Notes: generated by a model not told the origin, from the letters alone. 64,000 nucleotides of DNA from Pleurocapsa sp. PCC 7319 (GCF_000332195.1 NZ_KB235922.1:3197322-3261321), one strand, 5' to 3'. Positions 51,016 to 60,095 are shown, counted from the first letter of the stretch. Numbers and translations: made by a program.

Positions 51016-51281
51016 AGTCGCGAACAACATTAAAGTTTCGTCAAGTCTTTGCTAAATTACCAAAACAAATTCAAGCACAAGCACGTAGTGCATATCGTCA
51101 GTTTAAAAAAAATCCAACTCATCCAAGCTTACGTTTTAAAAAAGTGCATCAAAGACTGCCTATTTATTCCGCCCGAATCAGTAAAAACTATCGAGCAGTT
51201 GGTCAATTGGATGGAGATACTGTCATTTGGTTTTGGATCGGTTCTCATCAAGATTATGAAAAATTACTATCTGGTTTGTAG
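51012..51281 (+). CDS. RelE/ParE-superfamily toxin
   Basis: The protein has 89 residues with a GTG start. FAKLPKQIQAQARSAYRQFK and NPTHPSLRFKKVHQRLPIYS, then RISKNYRAVGQLDGDTVIWF carry the small mRNA interferase-like fold (Lys/Arg rich). It is linked by overlap to the antitoxin gene. Confidence 0.82.
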   Translation: MKSRTTLKFRQVFAKLPKQIQAQARSAYRQFKKNPTHPSLRFKKVHQRLPIYSARISKNYRAVGQLDGDTVIWFWIGSHQDYEKLLSGL

Positions 51282-51419
51282 CCAGAGATCTTGATATCCA
51301 TGTTTTGACTAGATTATGAGCGATTGTCTCGATCGTATCAATGGGTTAAGTAGGTTGTATGACTACCTAAATATCTGACTAAAATTCTATTGTAGATAGA
51401 TTTCCCTTCATTAATAGCT

Positions 51420-52319
51420 ATGACTACAGCAACCGATCGAACTCAACTCAACTCCAGTATTGGCGGGACAAAGAATGTTTATCACTGGAATTTTTTAGAC
51501 AAACAATATCAAATAGTCTATGAAACCATCGGCGCGGGAAATCCCGTACTGTTACTTCCCGCTTTTAGTACGGTTTCCAGTCGCACGGAGATGAAAGGTA
51601 TTGCCAGTCTACTAGCTACACAATATCAAGTGACGGTTTTAGATTGGTTGGGATTTGGCGAGTCTCAATGTCCCCCTGTGGATTATAATCCCGCATTATT
51701 TCAGCAATTGTTGAGAGATTTTATTAAATCTGTTTTTAATATCCCAATTATCATAATCGCTGCGGGTCATGCTTCGGGATATGCTTTGAAATTTGCTCAG
51801 GATAACCCAGATATAATATCTCAACTAATTTTAATTGCTCCTACTTGGCAAGGACCTTTGAGAGTTATGGGTTTACCCGATGGTGTCAGGAATGGGGTGA
51901 AAAACTTAGTGCGATCGCCTATTATCGGACAAGGGTTATACTATCTCAACACTACCCCTTCCTTTCTGCGCTTGATGTATAAACGTCATGTATATGTAGA
52001 TGAAACCAAGCTAACCCCCGAATTCATCGCCCAAAAACACCAAATTACCTCAAAAGATGGCGCGAGATATGCCCCAGCAGCTTTTGTTACTGGCGCGATC
52101 GATCCTGTCACTAATAGAGAGGAGTTTTTGCAGCTTCTAGAATCTGTATCGATACCCGTATCAATCGTTCTGGCGGAAAATGCACCCCCGAAATCAAAAA
52201 CAGAAATGGAGGCGATGGCAGAGTTGGAAGAAGTACAAACAGTCAGACTAAGAGGGACGTTGGGGATTTATGAAGAGTCTCCCGAAGCGGTGACAAAAGC
52301 GATTCAGGATTTTCTTTAG
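51420..52319 (+). CDS. Alpha/beta hydrolase
   Basis: The protein has 299 residues. The oxyanion region reads VLLLPAFSTVSSRTEMKGIA. The nucleophile position is AAGHASGYALKFAQDNP, which reads H-A-S-G, so Ser is in place. DWLGFGESQCP is characteristic. The C-terminal region is LRGTLGIYEESPEAV, in which the usual catalytic His is not evident. The substrate is unknown. Its 5' end is duplicated upstream at 50631-50743. Confidence 0.85.
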   Translation: MTTATDRTQLNSSIGGTKNVYHWNFLDKQYQIVYETIGAGNPVLLLPAFSTVSSRTEMKGIASLLATQYQVTVLDWLGFGESQCPPVDYNPALFQQLLRDFIKSVFNIPIIIIAAGHASGYALKFAQDNPDIISQLILIAPTWQGPLRVMGLPDGVRNGVKNLVRSPIIGQGLYYLNTTPSFLRLMYKRHVYVDETKLTPEFIAQKHQITSKDGARYAPAAFVTGAIDPVTNREEFLQLLESVSIPVSIVLAENAPPKSKTEMEAMAELEEVQTVRLRGTLGIYEESPEAVTKAIQDFL

Positions 52320-52347
52320 AGCGATCATTATTATTGAGCCAGATATT

Positions 52348-52640
52348 ATGAAACTTTCTGAAATTGATGTCGATAAGTTATCACAAAGCCAAATAACTCA
52401 AATATTATTTGGCAATGCTAAAGACGATCTAAAACAAGGAGATTGTATTTTTACATTTGGCGGAAGAGGCATTGAAAGAGTACATAAAGCTTAACGTTCC
52501 AGAAGACAAAATTTTAGTTGAAGATCGTTCAAATCATTCCAAAGATGGTGCGATTGGCGAAGCCTAGCCGAAGGCATCGCATCTTTATTTACCTTAGAAG
52601 ATAAATTTGGTATTCATCGAGTTAAAAATCTTTTAGCATT
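52348..52640 (+). pseudogene. Decayed YdcF-like (DUF218) gene
   Basis: ATG 52348 begins KLSEIDVDKLSQSQITQILF and continues with KQGDCIFTF. Another frame then carries LAEEALKEYIKLNVPEDKIL and VEDRSNHSKDG, the DUF218 signature region. A repeat (52550-52580) follows, and a third part reads SLFTLEDKFGIHRVKNLL up to the TnpB element. Deletion, repeat insertion and IS insertion have all damaged it. Confidence 0.6.
52550..52580. repeat. Small dispersed repeat in the YdcF pseudogene
   Basis: GCGATTGGCGAAGCCTAGCC followed by GAAGGCATCGC. It is the same GCGAT...ATCGC group. Confidence 0.55.
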
Positions 52641-53452
52641 GTCGGTGGGAAGCCCCACGTCTAGTAACTATTCAATGCGATGTCAAAGTACCCGACCCGT
52701 TGCCTTTTGGGCGTGGGATTGGGATTGACATTGGACTGGAATCTTTTTTGGTAACTAGCGATAACTTCCGAGTTGAACCGGCACTTTTTTTTCGAGAACT
52801 CCAAAGTAGGCTTAAAGTGCTGCAACGGAAGGTATCTCGTAAGAAAAAACGGTCTAAAAACTGGGAAAAAGCACAGCTTAAAGTAGCTAGAGTTCACCAT
52901 CAAATATCTAATACTCGTAAAAACTTTCACTTTCAAACTAGCCATCTTCTGTGTGACATGGCAGACATGATTTTTGTGGAGGACATCAACTTTAAAATGA
53001 CTGCTAGAGGATTTTTAGGCAAGCAAATGCTTGATGGTGGCTTCGGTCAATTTCGAGATTTGTTGTCCTGGGTATGCTGGAAACGTGGCAAATACTTTCA
53101 GCAAGTAGACCATAAATACACCAGTCAAATTTGTCCTGAGTGTAATGCTCACACAGGGAAAAAACAACTGACTCAACGAGTTCACAATTGTCCTGAATGT
53201 GGCTACTCTACTACAAGAGATCATGCTAGCGGGAGAGTGATTTTACAACGAGGATTGAAATCAGTACCGACGGACTGTCGGGAATGGAAACTGTCTGGTA
53301 GTGGCGTACTGTCGGGGATCTCGTATCTAGATAAGTGCCGATCCAGAAATGCCAACTTGCGAGAGTTGGAAGCCTAGGTCTGTACTGCCAAGCAGTCAGC
53401 GTAGGAGGATGTCACTTATCAGCATTCCCTGAAACTACAGAAGAGCAATGTT
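52640..53452 (+). mobile_element. Remnant IS200/IS605-type element
   Basis: It begins near GTCGGTGGGAAGCCCCACG and extends past the tnpB 3' end, where CCTAGGTCTGTACTGCCAAG forms part of the right-end hairpin region. There is no tnpA. The region over the tnpB 3' end would encode the guide (omega) RNA if still functional. Confidence 0.55.
52700..53377 (+). pseudogene. tnpB: 5'-truncated TnpB RNA-guided nuclease
   Basis: 225 residues remain of about 400. The RuvC segments are present: GIGIDIGLESFLVTSD (first Asp), MIFVEDINFKMTARGF (Glu) and the zinc ribbon QICPECNAHTG ... HNCPECGYSTTRDH (third Asp in RDHA). The N-terminal WED/REC parts are lost; only VTIQCDVKVPDPLPFG precedes. It cannot act as a full nuclease. 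Confidence 0.8.
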
Positions 53453-53636
53453 GACTTTCAAGACGTATTATCCTCAATGGATAAACTATACATGGTGTCC
53501 AGCCGACTATAAACAACATCAACCCGATAATTGCTGGCAAAATCCTGAAGCTCACGGCTATGTAATGAAAGAGATAACTAATCTAGTAAAATTTGTTCGT
53601 GAGGGACAGTTAATAGACGTTGAAGTTGAAGTTTAA
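53448..53636 (+). CDS. Small protein of unknown function
   Basis: The protein has 62 residues (TYYPQWINYTWCPADYKQHQ ... VKFVREGQLIDVEVEV). No family is recognised and no ribosome site is obvious (TAGGAGGAT lies 45 nt upstream). It may be real or a remnant interrupted by the TnpB element. Confidence 0.4.
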   Translation: MLTFKTYYPQWINYTWCPADYKQHQPDNCWQNPEAHGYVMKEITNLVKFVREGQLIDVEVEV

Positions 53637-53955
53637 TCATTGCAAGAAATTTATTTAAATACAGCGATCGCTTTTTCTCTCTCTACTGTTTTGAATATGG
53701 TTACAGTTATCGATCTTTAGGAACACAAGTGATCGCATTTTTCAAATAACGATCGCTTGATTCCCAGCTATTGATACAAAATCAAGTCTGAGGAATGAGG
53801 ATTTAATTATCTACCAAAGTTAAGTAGATTGTGGCTGAACTTTATAATTCCATTGAGGAAGATATTCGTCAAAGATGATTTTTTGGGTCTATAATCCTAA
53901 ATACCACTCGAAGTTGAATATTGAAGAATCGCTGAAACCCAGACTCTGTATGATA
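53637..53955. other. Chromosomal gap before the tRNA fragment
   Basis: Contains the last GCGATCGC of the window (near 53665) and a GATCGCTTGA near 53751. No gene recognised. Confidence 0.4.
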
Positions 53956-54003
53956 CGGGACTGACGGAACTCGAACCCGCGACCTCCTGCGTGACAGGCA
54001 GTG
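53956..54003 (-). repeat. 3' fragment of tRNA-Asp, probable attachment site
   Basis: Read on the minus strand it gives GCACTGCCTGTCACGCAGGA followed by GGTCGCGGGTTCGAGTTCCG and TCAGTCCCG. This is the anticodon arm (GTC anticodon), variable loop, T arm and 3' acceptor strand of tRNA-Asp. The 5' half (acceptor, D arm) is missing, so it is not a working tRNA. It sits directly before a tyrosine integrase gene, as expected for attL of an element that integrated at the 3' end of a tRNA-Asp gene. Confidence 0.85.
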
Positions 54004-54102
54004 CAAGAAGCTGAAAAGCTGATTATTACGTTGCATTTAGCCTGATATTTCCAGTATTTGACCCAAAATTGGTTCTTATTTGGTTCTATAAAAATAGGAC
54101 TA

Positions 54103-55269
54103 ATGTACTTAGAAGGTAAAGAAAGAGCCAAAATAGGCAAAGTAACTGTAGACATTACTGCCGATAGATACCGTCTCAGATTCACCTATCCCAAAGGTAA
54201 AAGACATCAATTGAAAATAGCCCAAGTCTCAGATGAAGGTTGGGCAGTAGCGTTAAAAGCAGCGCAACTTGTTAACAGAGATATCGACTTGGGAGACTTT
54301 GATGAAACTTACGCCAGATATTCTCCTACTCATGCTAAAACGCTAGAACTAGCTCAAGAGAAGAAAACCAAAACTTATACTCTGGTAGAAGTCTGGGAGC
54401 GATATAAAGACCTAAACAAAGACAGAATTGCTCAGACCACTCAAAACCATTTATGGAAAGATTGCGACCGTTACTTGTCTCGGACGGACAAACGGCTATT
54501 AGAGTTAAACAAAGCTCAGGAATTTGTTTCTTACCTACAGAGTAAATACGCTGTCTCGACCATTGCTACGCTGTTTAGGTCTTGTATTAATCCTGCGGTC
54601 AATGCTGCTGTTAATGCGGGACTTATTACGGTTAATCCATATCAGAGTATCAATATTCCTAAGCCACAGAAAAAACCGATAGAATGCTTTGAGCCTAATG
54701 AAGTTAAGGCAATCATCGCTGCTTTCTATTCTGATGAATATAAACATAAGTTCTCTAGCTACGAACATTCATTCTATGCTCAGTATGTGGAGATGTTAGC
54801 CCTTACTGGAGCAAGACCAGAAGAAATTGTAGCTCTAACCTTTGACGATATTAAGCGTAAGGGTGGAAAGACTTATATCAAGTTCTCCAAAGCTTACAGT
54901 AAAGGGATACTACTACCACATACCAAAACAAAAGAGATTAGACTTTTTCCCTGTAACAAACAATTAGTATCAGTACTTGATTCTGTACCTAGAACAAATA
55001 AACTAATGTTTCCTGGTGTAGAAGGTGGCTATCTTAATCATGGCAATTTCAGAAAAAGAGATTGGCGTGTTGTTTTGAAAGGTTTAGTCGAGGAGAAGAG
55101 GGTAGAGAAGTATCTCAAGCCTTATGCTCTAAGGCATTCTTTTATTACTAGATTGGTGAGGGATGGAGTAGATATCAAAACTGTGGCTACATTATCAGGT
55201 AATTCTGTAGCTACTATCATCAAGCATTATTTAGCAGCCAAGCAAGACTTTAATCTACCAGAACTGTAA
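54103..55269 (+). CDS. int: Tyrosine recombinase (phage/ICE-type integrase)
   Basis: It has 388 residues from ATG 54103; TTG 54058 is an alternative. An AP2-like N-terminal part (GKVTVDITADRYRLRFTYPK) precedes a SAM-like domain and the catalytic domain. Arg I is in LTGARPEEIVALTFDDI. Box II reads KPYALRHSFITRLVRDGVDI, with Tyr where many integrases have His. The later GH reads GN (SGNSVATIIKHYLA), and the nucleophile Tyr is in IIKHYLA. It lies 99 nt after the tRNA-Asp fragment and would insert and excise the element. Confidence 0.92.
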   Translation: MYLEGKERAKIGKVTVDITADRYRLRFTYPKGKRHQLKIAQVSDEGWAVALKAAQLVNRDIDLGDFDETYARYSPTHAKTLELAQEKKTKTYTLVEVWERYKDLNKDRIAQTTQNHLWKDCDRYLSRTDKRLLELNKAQEFVSYLQSKYAVSTIATLFRSCINPAVNAAVNAGLITVNPYQSINIPKPQKKPIECFEPNEVKAIIAAFYSDEYKHKFSSYEHSFYAQYVEMLALTGARPEEIVALTFDDIKRKGGKTYIKFSKAYSKGILLPHTKTKEIRLFPCNKQLVSVLDSVPRTNKLMFPGVEGGYLNHGNFRKRDWRVVLKGLVEEKRVEKYLKPYALRHSFITRLVRDGVDIKTVATLSGNSVATIIKHYLAAKQDFNLPEL

Positions 55270-55278
55270 CTAACAAAC

Positions 55279-55305
55279 AGAGGGGTAAAATTCCCCTCTA
55301 CAGTT
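55279..55305. terminator. Bidirectional terminator between convergent genes
   Basis: The stem AGAGGGG/CCCCTCT has a 7-nt loop and is followed by ACAGTTTTT. It lies between the integrase and the minus-strand gene at 55307. Confidence 0.7.
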
Positions 55306-55306
55306 T

Positions 55307-55681
55307 TTATGACAACTTATCTAACTGTTTATTAACCTCTCGTAATTGCGACTCAACCTGTCTGAGTTGAGATTTTAGAGTAGCCTGTCTGGAATTAAGC
55401 TTATCTCTTAGGTCACATAACCTATTACGAATGGAAGAAACAGATTTTTCTTGTCGATTGTATAGTTCTCGTTGTATCTGTGTCTCTTGATTATCAGAAA
55501 ACTCTACGAAATCTGGAGACAAATAATTAAGATTATGATTGGGAATAGCGGGTAGACTCTCAACAGCAGGTCTAGAATTTTCTAATTCATAAGCGCGTAG
55601 CTGTTGTTCGGCTTCTAAAGTACCCACGTATGGCTGAAGCCCTTCATTTTCCATAGCAGGATGTCGGTAGTTATTATTCAT
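55307..55681 (-). CDS. Coiled-coil protein of the integrated element
   Basis: The protein has 124 residues. Residues 70-124 form a Gln/Leu/Arg-rich coiled coil (SIRNRLCDLRDKLNSRQATL, then QLREVNKQLDKLS). No family is recognised. It overlaps the following minus-strand gene by 8 nt. Confidence 0.55.
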   Translation of the reverse strand: MNNNYRHPAMENEGLQPYVGTLEAEQQLRAYELENSRPAVESLPAIPNHNLNYLSPDFVEFSDNQETQIQRELYNRQEKSVSSIRNRLCDLRDKLNSRQATLKSQLRQVESQLREVNKQLDKLS

Positions 55682-55829
55682 AATTGATTAAATATTGATT
55701 AATAGTATTTTTGTTCTGATAGTACAGTTCTAGAATCCTAGTAAATTCTTGTTTGGTTTCTGAACTGAGAATTTTGTTATTCCTTATCTTCAATAGATTC
55801 TGTTCTAGCGAACGTAGTTTATCTTTCAT
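55674..55829 (-). CDS. Small basic protein of the integrated element
   Basis: It has 51 residues from ATG 55829 (KDKLRSLEQNLLKIRNNKIL); ATG 55868 gives 64. It is helical and not recognised. Its stop overlaps the start of the 124-residue gene, so the two form an operon. Confidence 0.45.
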   Translation of the reverse strand: MKDKLRSLEQNLLKIRNNKILSSETKQEFTRILELYYQNKNTINQYLINYE

Positions 55830-56122
55830 TGTTTTATGCCATAAATATCTATCTCCATAAAACAGCAAAAGTAATGATACTTAGTGTTCAAAAATCGCAC
55901 TAAGAAGGATAAAAATATTTTCTGTATATTTTTGGGTTCGCAAATAACAAGACCCACCCCCACCTCTTCTTATATATAGGTTGGGGACAGTAATTTATTT
56001 AACCGCTTAAAAAGCCAATAAGAGTCAAAACATGAGGTGGTGAAAACTTTGCCTTGTGAGTAACAGACTATAGCCCCCCTATGGGGTCAGGAATTTTACA
56101 ACTAGATATTTATTTTTCACAA
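55830..56122. other. Noncoding region before the large gene
   Basis: A-rich. CCCCCCTATGGGG near 56073-56085 may form a small hairpin. Probably contains divergent promoters and perhaps a short RNA ending at the following terminator. Confidence 0.35.
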
Positions 56123-56151
56123 GGGTTAGTCAAGAGACTGACCCTTTTTTT
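56123..56151 (+). terminator. Terminator-like hairpin just upstream of the large gene
   Basis: The stem GGGTTAGTC/GACTGACCC has an AAGA loop and a seven-T run. It lies 38 nt before the ATG at 56189, so it could attenuate the polymerase-like gene or end a small RNA. Confidence 0.65.
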
Positions 56152-56188
56152 GAGTTTATTCAATTAAATCAAAGGAGACATACATAAA

Positions 56189-59100
56189 ATGAAAACTCAG
56201 ACTTTAACATCCGTATCAACAATTCAACTTCAATTCCCTAGCTTTGGTAATCCCAATGCAGAGCGAGAAATAGCAATCACCTTTAACTTTGAAGCTGGGA
56301 CAGTAGCTTGGCGTAATCGTGTATTCAAAGTAAACGAAAGACTAATCGCTGTCCGTAAAGTCTATTCTGACAAAGGCTTTAAGTCTAATGACTATGAGTA
56401 TCAAACTCAGGTTATCTCTGTAGAGTCAGCTATGAAGCTAATGATGAAGACTGTTAATAGCTTTAAGCAAGCCAACACTGCAATTAATTTTCTCAATGAA
56501 CTTGTAGGCACTGTCCTAGTAAGTAACTGGGAAATCGATGAGCGAGACACCACTAGCTATAACCTCAGTGCCATTCAACCAGAAACAGATAACACCCGCG
56601 ATGCTCAACAAGTCCTCAGAGACTATGATGTGGTGGGCTTTGAGATTAAGTCTAGTGGACTCATGGGCAAAGGTTTATGGGTCGAAGGTTGCTTAGAAAC
56701 AGCAACTAGACAGTGGGGCTTTGCCCTACCAGATAAAACCAATAAGAAACGAGCTAAGGTAGCTGATGCTGTAGTCGTATCAGGACGTTTTGTAGATGGA
56801 ACTAAGTCTATAGTTCATGCTGATAAAGCAGAGAAGCAGCTTAACCGCGAGACTATGCTCAAACATATAGCTGCGGAACTTCCTGTAGTTCATGAAGATG
56901 CTTTAGTGGCAGAACTTTATGATGGTAAGTTTGCCGTATCTTATGGGCTAGCTGATTATAGTCTATTGCTAAATGACCCACTACTATCTTTAGCTGTAGG
57001 TGATGCTGGCATAGTAAACAGAGAGCCTATTAACTATGTAGCTAATAAACTGCTTCGTGGTGGAATTAACTTAGAACTATTGTTCGCTAGCAATCCAGAA
57101 TATCAAGCTGAAGTAGAGAAGAAAATCAAATCACTATCTCTGACCAATAATCGTGCTGCTCAAGTTCAAGTAGTCATTGAAGATGTAAAAGCTGAACTAA
57201 AAGCCCATGAACTCAATGAAACCGTTCTTCAACCTGGAGAGGTAATTGAGTTTAAAGGACAAGCTGTAGTTGCTAACTTCAACACCTTCCCTGTCAGAGT
57301 CCATAAAGTTAAGAGCGTTCGTCGAGGTGCTTTCATTAACACCGAATGCCGTAGCTCAGTAGTAGAAGTCCACACTAAAGCTGAGTTTAAAGATTATAAT
57401 GCCAAGCTTAGGGGACAGTGGATTAAAGGAATGACTACTCGCAATGATGATTATGTTGTCCTTGACTCTAACGACGAACCAGTAGATGCTCGTTTTATTC
57501 TCAATCACAACTCAGTTAAGAATGAAAAGGCAGTTAGTTTAAGAGGTTGGGCAAACAACGAAGGACAGAGAATTGCTTTCTGTCAAAATGGTGAACTTCG
57601 CTATGTAGAAGAAGACAGTAACGGTAAATGGGTTCTAGGCGGACTTGTTGACTTAGAAGCAGTTGAGGCTGAGATTGCAGCAATGACTGAAGACTATAGG
57701 GTAGAGCAGGTTGTCTCTAGACAAGACTTGGAAGCATTCAAAACTTCTAATCCCGATGCCTTTACTGGTGTTGAAGAAACTGAAATAGGCAATAGTCTAG
57801 TTAAATTGAACTATCAAGCTAAAGGCTTTGTTGCTCCTTTAGTGTTCGCTATTGAATTAAGTTCCGTTCCCGAAAACCTCAGCGTCAATCGTCGTCTGGC
57901 TTCTAATGCCACATCCTATCTAACAACATTTCCCTGTGATGGATTAAAGAAAGTAACCGAGCATAACAGCAAGCTCGTTAAATCCCTTAAACTAGCTAGT
58001 AAAAACCATGTTGATGCTCGTTTCAATCTAGACAGAGAATGTCAGGCTCAAGCATTGCGTGATGTTTTAAGCACTATAGCAAAATCCTCTAGCCGTGATT
58101 TATTAAAGCAGCTAGGAGATAAATATCCTCATGGGTTTAAAGTCGAGGGTTCGGTTAATGGTTCGCGTCAGTGGAAGGTAACAATCCCTGCTCGTCTATT
58201 AACTGTGTTGAGCCATTTCAATAAAACTGGCTTCTCCACCGATAACAAAGTAGTGGAAGTCCATGCTTTCCTAAGTTTGGTTGCTGATAAATCTTCCTGT
58301 CCCCATCTGATTGCGGAATATGCTTTCCGCTTAGGCTCTAGTCTAGAAAACTGGAAAGACGACGTAAACAGCCGTGAGAAAGCTTTTGTTAAAGGTTCTC
58401 CCCTGTTCACCACCCACGGTATGAAAGTTATAGCTAATTCCCAAGCTGGCTATGAGTTAGTGAATGGTGAAGAAGTCCCTGTTATCTGGATTAACAGCAA
58501 TAGCCCCCTGGTAACTGGAACTGTAGATAAGAACGGTAAGAAAGTTAAACAAATCAAAGACGGTGATGTAGTTCTGTTCTATCGCAATCCTGTAGTTGAT
58601 TTAACCCCTGGTATTATCCGCTTTAACGATAAAGCCTGTGGTAAGTTTACCTGTGCTGTATCTCCTTCCGTATTAGCTTGGAGTAGCCAAACTGATAATG
58701 ATGGTGACACCTTATGGGTTGTGCCTCTAAAGCAAGTCCGTATCAGTAGTGTAGACACACAAGGCGAACGGGGTGATGAGGTTAGAAACTCTATTGCTTC
58801 AATGATGAATCATCCTCTTGTTGGTAAAGAGATTGCTGTAGAAGCAATGAAAACCTTTGGTGCTGGTGATTTGTTCGCTGGCATTATCAAACCCCGTAAT
58901 AACTTTGGTGCTGGAATAAATAATGTTGTAGTTGACTCAAACCCTGACATCATTGAACTAGCCGAAGCTGTAGCTAATCACTACACAGTGCGTGTAGGAC
59001 AAGGTTATAGCCTAATGTTCAATGCCTTTAACAGTTTCACCACTAAGTTTCATCAGAGCGGTTATAGTGCTTTCTCTCATGCTGAGATAGTCGCTATTAA

Positions 59101-59563
59101 AGCTAGTTCATTTGTCTTCTATGAAGAATTTGGATTAGCTGGCTTCTCTGCTGGTAATGAGTCGGAGTTTGCCAAACTGACTAAATCCGCACTGGAAAGA
59201 CTTGGTAAAAACAAAGTAAGCTCTAGTGGTTTGTTAACCCGTAGAAATAAAGGCGGTAATAAAAATTCCTGGTTCTATGCTTCTCAATTTAGAGCGCAGT
59301 CTATCATTCAATCTCAGACTGAACTCAATCAACATTTCGGTGATGTTGAGCTTCAGTTTGGAAGTTCTGAAAGTCAGCAAATCAAACTACAAGCTCTCAA
59401 CAATGGTTTGTTCAGAACTCTAACCAAAGGTCATCTAAACCAAGAAGGCTGTATCAATGGTATATTCTCTAGCCTTGCTGTAGATATGATTGATGCTGCA
59501 CATCCTTTTGCTAATGCCATGATTACTTGGCAGGAGTTTGTTAATGGTGGTCTTGTAGCCTAG
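56189..59563 (+). CDS. Putative single-chain two-barrel (DPBB) RNA polymerase
   Basis: The protein has 1124 residues, with no known annotation recognised over most of its length. The key segment is residues 790-850: KDGDVVLFYRNPVVDLTPG (RNP at 799-801), then SVLAWSSQTDNDGDTLWVVP. This matches the beta-prime catalytic barrel (R-x-P, then NADFDGDQMAVHVPL) and the QDE-1/YonO pattern (V-x-R-N-P ... DLDGD). The three Asp of D836-N-D838-G-D840 would bind the catalytic Mg. The second barrel with its lysines was not located with confidence (a candidate is around residues 350-430). It stands alone on the element, after a terminator-like hairpin. A chance motif cannot be excluded, and structure prediction would decide. 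Confidence 0.6.
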   Translation: MKTQTLTSVSTIQLQFPSFGNPNAEREIAITFNFEAGTVAWRNRVFKVNERLIAVRKVYSDKGFKSNDYEYQTQVISVESAMKLMMKTVNSFKQANTAINFLNELVGTVLVSNWEIDERDTTSYNLSAIQPETDNTRDAQQVLRDYDVVGFEIKSSGLMGKGLWVEGCLETATRQWGFALPDKTNKKRAKVADAVVVSGRFVDGTKSIVHADKAEKQLNRETMLKHIAAELPVVHEDALVAELYDGKFAVSYGLADYSLLLNDPLLSLAVGDAGIVNREPINYVANKLLRGGINLELLFASNPEYQAEVEKKIKSLSLTNNRAAQVQVVIEDVKAELKAHELNETVLQPGEVIEFKGQAVVANFNTFPVRVHKVKSVRRGAFINTECRSSVVEVHTKAEFKDYNAKLRGQWIKGMTTRNDDYVVLDSNDEPVDARFILNHNSVKNEKAVSLRGWANNEGQRIAFCQNGELRYVEEDSNGKWVLGGLVDLEAVEAEIAAMTEDYRVEQVVSRQDLEAFKTSNPDAFTGVEETEIGNSLVKLNYQAKGFVAPLVFAIELSSVPENLSVNRRLASNATSYLTTFPCDGLKKVTEHNSKLVKSLKLASKNHVDARFNLDRECQAQALRDVLSTIAKSSSRDLLKQLGDKYPHGFKVEGSVNGSRQWKVTIPARLLTVLSHFNKTGFSTDNKVVEVHAFLSLVADKSSCPHLIAEYAFRLGSSLENWKDDVNSREKAFVKGSPLFTTHGMKVIANSQAGYELVNGEEVPVIWINSNSPLVTGTVDKNGKKVKQIKDGDVVLFYRNPVVDLTPGIIRFNDKACGKFTCAVSPSVLAWSSQTDNDGDTLWVVPLKQVRISSVDTQGERGDEVRNSIASMMNHPLVGKEIAVEAMKTFGAGDLFAGIIKPRNNFGAGINNVVVDSNPDIIELAEAVANHYTVRVGQGYSLMFNAFNSFTTKFHQSGYSAFSHAEIVAIKASSFVFYEEFGLAGFSAGNESEFAKLTKSALERLGKNKVSSSGLLTRRNKGGNKNSWFYASQFRAQSIIQSQTELNQHFGDVELQFGSSESQQIKLQALNNGLFRTLTKGHLNQEGCINGIFSSLAVDMIDAAHPFANAMITWQEFVNGGLVA

Positions 59564-59870
59564 TAGGTTTATCGTTGTGTAGTTCTTATCTCTAACTTTT
59601 AACCAAATCTTAGACTTAATTATATTAATCCTTCTTATCGCTAATAGATTCAAGTGATACTTCCTTGTAGATTCATATCTTTGGGAGTTAATAGTATCAG
59701 AAGTTATTGGGACTCTCTGACTAATAGAAGCTTCAGTGCTTTGTTAGTTTTATGTGCTGATAGCGGAACTTGAATTTAAAACGTGATAGCAGCAAGGATG
59801 AATCCCTATGAATATTGCTAGTTATACCCTTTGGGTGTTTGAGATATTTATACCCTTGAAATAATACCCT
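59564..59870. other. Intergenic gap after the polymerase-like gene
   Basis: No gene, terminator or repeat is recognised with confidence. Short inverted segments occur but none is convincing. Confidence 0.3.
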
Positions 59871-60095
59871 ATGAATATTTTATTAATCGAACGATACAAC
59901 CAGTTAATTCAAGATGTTATCAAGCATAACGATGCTATTCTAGGTCAGGTAGTAGCTGATGATGAATTATGCCAGGATATCAAAAATCAATGGTATCCAG
60001 ATAATAATACAGACTGGGAAGCAATACTCAGAACTGAAATAGCGAGTTACAGCTTCGACCCCTCTATTTATCCTGATAATTTCTTTAACGAGTAA
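59871..60095 (+). CDS. Small acidic protein of the integrated element
   Basis: The protein has 74 residues (LLIERYNQLIQDVIKHNDAI ... SFDPSIYPDNFFNE), net acidic. Not recognised. It has no close ribosome site beyond an A-rich leader. Confidence 0.5.
   Translation: MNILLIERYNQLIQDVIKHNDAILGQVVADDELCQDIKNQWYPDNNTDWEAILRTEIASYSFDPSIYPDNFFNE

Noticed and set aside
53956-54003. Complete tRNA-Asp gene
   Set aside because: The acceptor 5' strand and D arm are missing; only the part from the anticodon arm to the 3' end is present.
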